From Reticulitermes speratus (taxonomy: Eukaryota; Arthropoda; Insecta; Blattodea; Rhinotermitidae), in NCBI GenBank assembly GCA_021186555.1, contig JAJKFL010000013.1, positions 42,298,644 through 42,362,643 of the forward strand: DNA of 64,000 bases. Direction: 5' to 3'. The notes beneath the pieces were generated by a model. The model was not told where the DNA came from, ran no database searches, and saw nothing but the letters and a program-made list of their open reading frames with translations. The position numbers and the translations under genes are program-made. Position 1 is the stretch's first letter. Each line of letters opens with the position of its first letter. Of the stretch, positions 48,901 through 57,900 are shown one piece after another.

Positions 48901-51900
48901 CTCTTGCAGCAAGGAGTCAAACGCTTAACGACTCATGTGTGCCATATTTTTAGAGCCTGCATAGCAAGAGGCTATATACCCAAAGCTTGGAGGCAGGTCA
49001 AGGTGACGTTTATCCCCAAATCTGGGAAGGCCAACTATACAAGGGCCAAGGCATATTGTCCTTCATGCTGAAAACGATGGAAAAATTGGTGGGCAGGCAT
49101 ATTAGGGATGAGATTTGGGGGCTACGTCCCCTACATCAATACAAATTTGCCTACCAACCAGAGAAGTCCACTGAAACTGCACTGCATCATGTGATCACAT
49201 ACAGTAAAACCCTATTTATTTAATTAATTGCTGGGAGATTAGAATATATTTCACCAAATCGGTTTTTTCATTAAATGGATGTTTACATTGTTGATATGGA
49301 GCTATTGTCGGGACATGAAAAAATCATCACTAAATGCGGGAACATTAAATCAGGGTTTTACTTTATGTAGAGGAAGCAGTGGAAAAACAGTAAAATTACT
49401 CTTCTAGCTTCCCTAGATATTGAGGGAGCTTTTGATAGCACTTCATTTGACCTCATAACAAAGGCTGCCAAACAACATACGCTTGGACACATGATCTGTC
49501 ATTGGAATGGCTCCATGGTGGGCAGCAGGAAAATCACAGCACACTTGCAGGAGAAACTCTGGAGGGGTCTGTGGCCAGGGGCTGTCCACAGGGGGGCATT
49601 CTATTGCCCCTGCTGTGGAGCCTGGTTGTGGATGAACTCATAGGAGGACCCAATGGGAATGCCTACTTTGACACTGGGATATGCAGATGACATTGCTATC
49701 CTTATCCATGGAAAATTCCGAAACACTGTCTCAGAGCTTCTACAGGAGGCTTTGAGTATGGTACAATGTTGGTGTGATAGGACACAGCTGTCTATCAATC
49801 CACAAAAGATGGTGATAGTACCATTCACCTGGAAGAGAGATTTAAGGGACCTAAAGGAACAATCCCTCTCCTGACACACTTTGCAGCTTACTACCGAGGT
49901 CAAATACCTTGGACTTTTTCTGGACAAGGGATTGACATGGGAGGCACAGCTGAAAAATGTGATGAATAAGGCCTACAGGGCTTTTTGGACCTGTAAGGGC
50001 ACATTTGGTAAAACCTGGGGTCTGAAACCAGGGTGGTGCATTGGATCTACACCATGGTGATCAGACCCGTATTGACCTACGGCTCCGCGGTTTGGTGGCC
50101 GAGGGTCAGATACAATGTCAGCAGGACAGAGCTCAGTAAGATATAGAGATTAGCCTGTCTGGCTATTACAGGAGCGATGAAGATGACCCCAACAGCTGCA
50201 ATGGAGGTCCTCCTGGGACTTCCTCCTCTTCATGTGATGATTGAGGCGGATGCCAAGGCTGGGATCTACAGGCTAATGTGTAACCAACAGTGGAAACCTA
50301 AATACATTAACTTTGGTCACACCAAAAAATCTCGGGATATGGAGCATGAACCTATCCTACAGATGGGGTCTGACAGGATACTTCCAAGATATGCATACCA
50401 CAAGCCATTCACAGTCAAGTTCCCTGACAAGTGTGAAAGGCAGAACAGGTTCAACCCAGACAACAAAGGGGGCCTGGCCTGGTACACAGACGGGTCCAAG
50501 ACCAATAAAGGCACTGGTGCTAGTGTGTATAGATGGGGCTCAAGAAGGTGGTACAGCTTCAGTCTTGGGCTTCATACCATGGTATTCCAGGCTGAAATAT
50601 ATGCCATTAAGGCTTGTATAATGGAGAATATAGAAAAGGGCTACACAGGTAGGAACATCTATATTCTTTCTGACAGGCAGCCATCAAGGCCCTTGACAGC
50701 TTCCAGATAAATTCCAAATTGGTCTGGGACTGCCATCAATCCCTGGTGAAATTGGCAGAACATAGCAACTGGTATGGGTGCCGGGACACATGGGAATTGA
50801 TGGAAATGAAGTAGCTGATCAGTTAGCCAGACGAGGCTCCTCACAGCCACTCATAGGACCTGAGCCTGCACTTGGTGTATCTGCAAAGGTTGCCAGGGGG
50901 TGAGCAGGGACTGGACGAGTGGGAAACATGAGGAGCATTGGCAGTCCATACGTGGACAAAGTCAGGCTAAGGGCTTTCTTTAAAAAAAAAACCCTCTGCA
51001 AGAAAATCTGGTGAATTGCTCAATCTGAGCAGAAACCAGCTAAGAGTAATGACAGGGTTGCTGACAGGACACTGTCATTTAAAAGGACACCTGTGTAAAC
51101 TGGGGCTGGTAAACGGTCCCAATTGTAATAGATGCAAGCAGGCATCTGAAACGGCATTACACGTTCTTTGTGACTGTGAAGCTTTGGCCACACTAAGATT
51201 TAGGCACTTGGGTTATCATTTTATGAAACCAGGTGACTTTGAAGACATTTCTGTCAGTATGATACTGCACTTTGTAGAAAGTGTGGGACTGCTGAATGAA
51301 TGAGCTAAAGGGTTGCACAAAAGATCGATAACGGTCGAAGTGCACGGGTCACTGTGGTGCCCGCCCTTCCGTATTCTGTTCTATTCTATTCTACATATTG
51401 GCCAGTTATAGGCTTTCTTATGCAGCCATTATTAAAATTGTGGTCATTTGCAGATAAAATTAAATAAATCATATTTTGCATGTTTAATTGAAAGAATGCT
51501 GATTGATCCAACATTCACATGCTGTTGCAAGTTTTGCCATGAAAGATGTGAACCTAAATATGCAGTTTGCTTACCTCTGTAGAAAATGATCAAAGACAGC
51601 CATAGTAATATTAAGTCAGTTGTGTGAAAGAATATCAAAACAGTTACTTTCATGTAAAATGAATTCCTTGGTCAGAAAGTAAATGCAGTATCAAAAATTC
51701 GTGAATGTGCATGTCTGACTATCTGCTAATTTAGGCTCACAGCTAGTCCATAATGCTAACATGAATAATAATAATAATAATAATAATAATACAACTTTTT
51801 TTCCTACAGTGTAAAGGCCACCTGGTACCCCACATGCGTGGCAAATCCATACTATGCTGTAACTACACAAATCTCTGCAACCAGTTCCTGCTACCAGAGC

Positions 51901-54900
51901 CAGTAAGGGGCAGCACCACTCCACGACCATCACTAAGTTATGATGACAGCATCCCCTATATTGCTCTTATCATCTCCATTACTGTGTGTCTTATCGCATT
52001 CCTTATCATCATTGCATGTGTTTATCTTAGGTAAGGTTTATTTATAGTCTGCCTGATGGTCGTGATGATGAATATGAATCTAGTGATTCGTAATGTGGCA
52101 CAGACATAAATATTTTTGCATATATTTTCAAAATTGCAGGTATTTATTGTCTTAGTAAATATGGTAATTGCTGTATTTTTTTTTTTTTGTCATCAACTGG
52201 CAAAAATACTGTAATGAACAGAAACTGTGTTATCCATGAAATGTGGCGAATGGCATTCTAATACATATATTTCTTAAAGAACTTGATTAATGACTGAGTA
52301 CTGACATCACCAGTAGTTAAAGAATTTTACATTTTGAGATTTGAAGTCTTCTTTGCAATGAAGATTGTAGTCTTTGGGTCATAACACAGTGTTGTCTGTT
52401 ACAGTGCTACAGACATTTTGGAGGAACATACTGCTTCCATCTGCTTCTCTGTAGATGTAGCAATATGTTTCTCCAAAATGTTGCTATCTACCTATTTGAC
52501 TACATAATGGCATAACTTAGAGCAGTGCTTTTCAACCTGTGGTATGCAGAGAGTCATCTGGTGGTACATGAAGTTACTGAGGAGTTATTTTTTCATAATT
52601 CAATTTTGAAGATGTTATTCACATTACTAAAATTGTTTAAATGTATTTAAGTGAAAACCTGGTGGTAATGCATAAATGTTGTGTTCATGATAGTGCTGTG
52701 TGAGGAAAAGAAGGTTGAAAAGCACAGACTTTGATGACTGTTACATGCAAGGGGGTGTTTGAAAAGTAATGGTACTGGCAGTGCACTTCACAGCAGTCTA
52801 GATTGAGAAACTGTGTCTCGTTGGAGCCTGAAATGTGATAAGTTACTGCTCTCAAGAGCATTGTTCTACCATTACAGTCAGTTTATATGAGATATTTGGC
52901 AAGCTCCATTTTTCATTGGCAGCAGAGAATGATATTTTATACATTTTAAGGTAGAGATTTTCAGTAGAATTCTGTGTGAAGATCAGAAAAAGCAGGAAAG
53001 GAATGTTGGAGGTGTTACAGGGAGCCTGTAGACCAGAAGTAACAAGCAGACCTGCATTTTTCAGATGGTGAAAGCATCTTACAGAAGGGAGCAAAAAAGT
53101 AGTAGACAAACTGTTGATGCAGGACAGAAGAACAACATTATGGAAATTCTCTGCCAGTTTAAACATGTTACTGGGTACCAGTGAAATCAGGTTTATCTTG
53201 AGTGTGCACATGATAGGTTCCATATGATCTTAATGATGACCGGGTTCAGCAGATTGTACCAGTGAAATCAGGCTTGTCCTGATTATGGACACGGTGGGTT
53301 CCATATGATCTTAATGATGACCGGGTTCAGCAGATTGTACCAGTGAAATCAGACTCGTCCTGATTATGGACACAGTGGGTTGCATATGATATTAGCAGTG
53401 ACCACATTGAGTGCACATGGAGGTATGCGAGCAAAATGTAACTCTTTCTGAGCAAAACCTGAATTTATTATTGTCCTCAATCATATATGATGAGTCTTGG
53501 ATCAGTCTTTATGACACAGAATCTAAACAGTAATCAGATGTTTGGAAACAGAAACCTCCACCAAAGAAATTTTTTGCACAGCCTTTCTTCTAGAAGAGTG
53601 ATGTTGATCAAGGTTTTTGATTCCAGTGGCATTTTTCTTCAGCAGAGGGTACCTCGGAAACTAACTGAATGGCAAGTACTGTGCAAAGAGACTAAACATT
53701 GCTCTGTAGAACGCATTTCAGAAAAGGATATAAGATCTTAACGAAACAGTAATTTTTGCCTCAAGACAATGCACATTCACATACCACACAATACCGCACA
53801 AGTGGTGATGTCAGTGAAGCTCCTATATATCACCACCACTACAGTCTATACCTCACCCTCTGTGATTTTTGGGCTTTTCCAACACAAATGTGAGCTGCAA
53901 GGGTAGAAATTTGACTGTGACAGTAAGGTGGTGCAAGCAACTACTACAGCCCTTCACAAGATGTCAGAAAATGGCCTTTTGCACATTTTTGAGAAGGGGG
54001 TAGATTGGGATAAAAATTCGTAGCTTGTGAAGGGCATTGCATTGGTAAGGAAACTGTGCCAAAGCCTCATGATGCCTCATACAGAATAGTGTGAGTTGTC
54101 TCTTTACTTTCAGGCACCCCAAATACATGTAACATTAATGTAGGAAGAATAAGTACAGTGAATAAAAGGAAAATGTATTTATGCTATAACATGCCATTTG
54201 TTATGGACATGGTTTCCCTGCATAACAACAAATTCCTACCATGAAGTGGCAGAACTGCGGTTGTTCTCTAACACAGCCTTTTTGTTAAGATGTTTTCCTT
54301 GCAGAGACATAAAGGAAATGTGAGGAACAGGGTGTGATAATGTATTGAAAATTGTTTTTCTTAATCAGAAAGTTCAGATATAATTTCTCATGATACTCTA
54401 TGCTGTGATAAATGTGATTTATGTGTGAATAATGTGAAGCCATAACTTCTGCAAAACCCCGTATCCATAAACATAACAGATTCAGCAATTGACATCCTCT
54501 AAAAGTAATTTTGTGTCATATACAGGGTTTAAGAAATATATTCACACACTTATATTCTATACTGTTCAGTGCAAGGAAAGAAAGTAGTCATAGAAATAAT
54601 TTTAGCGCAGTAATTCTGTAACTGAGTGTCGGCCTTGTACATTAGAGATTCTGATATTACTCTGAAACTGAATGAACATTTTTTATAAATTCAGAACATG
54701 GCAATTTAATTGAAGTGTTGAACCATTGCTAATATTTTGTTGATATTCAGGTTAAGTTTCTTGTGAAATATGGAATATATTGTCTTGCCTGACAGATATA
54801 AGAAACGTGAGGATCGCAGACAAATGTATCTGGTACAGACCTCAAGAAACTGCGACCCTTATCTGGCAAACAGTGGTACACTTCAGGAGCTGATTGATCA

Positions 54901-57900
54901 GAGTTCAGGATCAGGCTCTGGATTGCCTTTGCTGGTAAGTACTGAAACTTAACACATCAATTTTTTTTTTGATAATGAGCCTATCTAGAGAGAGGTCGTG
55001 TGTTTGAGAGAATAAAATACTGATATGTTGGTTCACAGCAGTTGGTTTACAGAGTACTGACTGGTTAAATTCCTGTCTGATGTGCTTAGCATTCACTGCC
55101 TTTTCACATCATATACCTGTGGTGGTATGTGGGATGATCAGAAGTTTACAGAATTCAGTCATATCAAAATAATCATGCTTCCTATTAAAGTGAGAGAGAG
55201 GTGGCATTTGCAGGGGTAGACTGTGCTCTGTCTGTGGAATTAATTGGAGGAGCAGGTTTAGACATGTTGTTATGCTGCAGTCAGCCTGGAATAGAAGTGT
55301 GTCGCCAGTGCTTGGTGCAGTGTTTAAGTTTCACCAGTGGGTGACTAAGGAAATTAGCAGTTGAAACTCTTGTAAGCCTCAGTGTGGTGTATGGAGATGA
55401 AGTTCTTAAAAATCCTCTATATATGACTGTTACAACCAATAAACAGTCGGGAATTACCAAAAGACAAGCGCAGCAGCCGGCCAGTAGTGTCAAGGAACAA
55501 TGAAAATGGGGCCAGAGTCATTACATAGATTAGTATGTGATGATTTAACTGGTAGCAAATGAAGTTCGAAGCATTTAAGGGATGCCAATTGATGGACAGG
55601 GCTGGAAAGGAAGCAGTTGGATCCCACACCATGAAAATGTGCCCTGTCAGATCTCAGTGTAGCAGTTTTTGGTGAACAAATTCCAACAATTCCCAGCCAC
55701 TGTATTGTCCTAATCATACTCCATGGATGTCTGGCTGTTCCTGAGACTCAAGGTTGGGCTCAAAGGTCATTTTTATGTCTGTAGAAGAAATTCAACAGAA
55801 GGCCACAACAAGTCTCACAGCCATATCAAAAGAGGAGTTCTAGAGGTGCTTCCATCATTTGCAGAAATGTTGGAGGACAAGCATATATGTGCTGAAGCAC
55901 AATACTCTGAGAGTGACTTGGTTATGTTTTATACATATTCTTTTTTTTGTACACATTATGCGTGTACTTGGGCTTTTTACAGGCTTTCACAATGCTTAAC
56001 ATAATATTCTGTCAAAATCTAAATAGTTCATTTAATGTAGGTGCTTGCTTGTGCATAAGATATCTTCCACAATACATACGTGATGTATTTTTTTAACAAG
56101 GTTACAGATCAGAAATTTTAGCTGTGTGGTATACTGCATTGTTACTGAATAGTGCATATTTTGTTGTTCTTCCTTCCATCTTTATTTTTCCAGTAGCATT
56201 AAACTGTGATGTTTGTGTTCCATTTCATTTCATTGGAATTAGTGTTTATTTTGTTTTCTCAAGATTCCAGACATTTTCTGAGAAAGACATGTTTCTATCT
56301 AATCAGAACACTCTCAAGATCTGCACTCTTCTGGGATATTACGCAGCATCATGTGGTAATTGTTTACCACACGACACTGCATAATATCCCAGAAGAGCGC
56401 AGATCTCATCAACATTGCAGCGGAAGCCTGAAATCACTGAATCCTGTTGTTTGGGGTAGGCTTGCGATGTAAAATGTTACCGCTTATTTGCTGCACGGGC
56501 TATCCCACTTGGTTCGTACTGGCAAGGTGCTATTCTTTTTCATATTTAAAGAACCAAAGAGTCGGTTCATTGTATTGCGGCTTTATATATTTTCTTTATC
56601 ATACTAGGTTTTTCATTTTGTGAAATGGCAGGCTTGCTCAAAATTGTTGCAGATAATACATAATCTGTGACAACGGTTGAATTTCATGTCTAACTGTAAG
56701 AAAAGACATGCATATCTTTATGTATGTAACATTAAACACAATTTATATTCTGTATTGCCAATTCTGTTGCAGGTTCAACGTACCATTGCAAAACAAATTC
56801 AGATGGTACAGTCCATAGGAAAAGGCAGATACGGAGAAGTATGGCTTGCAAGGTGGCGAGGGGAGAGAGTTGCTGTTAAAGTGTTCTTTACAACTGAAGA
56901 AGCGAGTTGGTTTCGAGAGACTGAAATCTATCAAACAGTATTGATGCGGCATGAAAATATTTTAGGTTAGTCACTAAGTATGTTCTTCTGTTGCATGAGA
57001 TTTGTTGTTTTCTGTGGATTGTTAGTAGTGGCAGTCTTAACTCTTTGTGGCATGCTTAATGACCTTGGAACCATATTTCAGTGATATTTATGAGTCCTCA
57101 TGGTCTGTCAGGTAAATTTAAATGGGCGCCAGTGAAAGACATGCAGTACTGCTTCAAAACATTTTTCTAAATGTGAGGGCCGCTTTTCCAATTGGAAATT
57201 CAACACAATAATATTGATGAGAATGAAATACGTACATATTCTCCTTGTTCTAATTTTAACCCTTTCTACTTGACTGATAGGAGAGCCCCAGCATTTGAAA
57301 TATGATTCACGAGCTTGTATGTGCACAGATCCCCGGTGCCTAGTCACTGTAGTGAATAAATTTTGTATGGTGGTGCCTGATATTTGTGGGGCCTGAGTAT
57401 GGAACTTGCTTGATGTGACCCTTCTGGCACTTAGAATTTTGAGGTGGCTCCTAAACTGTTTGAAAATTTGTGTGCCACTGAGTTAAATGATTTTTACATT
57501 TTGCTTTATTTTATTATGTTTGAACAGGTTTCATTGCAGCTGATATCAAAGGTACAGGCTCCTGGACGCAGATGCTCCTGATCACAGACTACCATGAAAA
57601 TGGTTCGTTACATGATTACCTTCAGACACACGTCCTTGATCCCTCATCTCTTCTTAGTCTTGCTCTTTCTGCTGCCAGTGGTGTGGCACACCTCCATACT
57701 GAGATTTTTGGCACCAGAGGCAAACCAGCTATATCACATCGTGACATCAAGAGCAAAAACATCCTGGTGAAAAGAAATGGCGAGTGCGCCATTGCAGATT
57801 TTGGACTAGCTGTCAGATATATCAGGTCAGTATTAGAGTTTGTGATATTTAGAATAGCTTTAGACCTTTTTCTCAGCTGCTTCAAAATGAAATGGACTCC

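Noticed and set aside
55720-55960. Mariner-like DMWLFLRLK text in tkv intron 4
   Set aside because: Only one motif is suggestive; the other catalytic blocks were not found in order, so it is not listed as a transposase.
56286-56309. Tenth hammerhead-like match (GAAACATGTC on the minus strand)
   Set aside because: There is no stem II between the CUGAUUA-like and GAAAC blocks.
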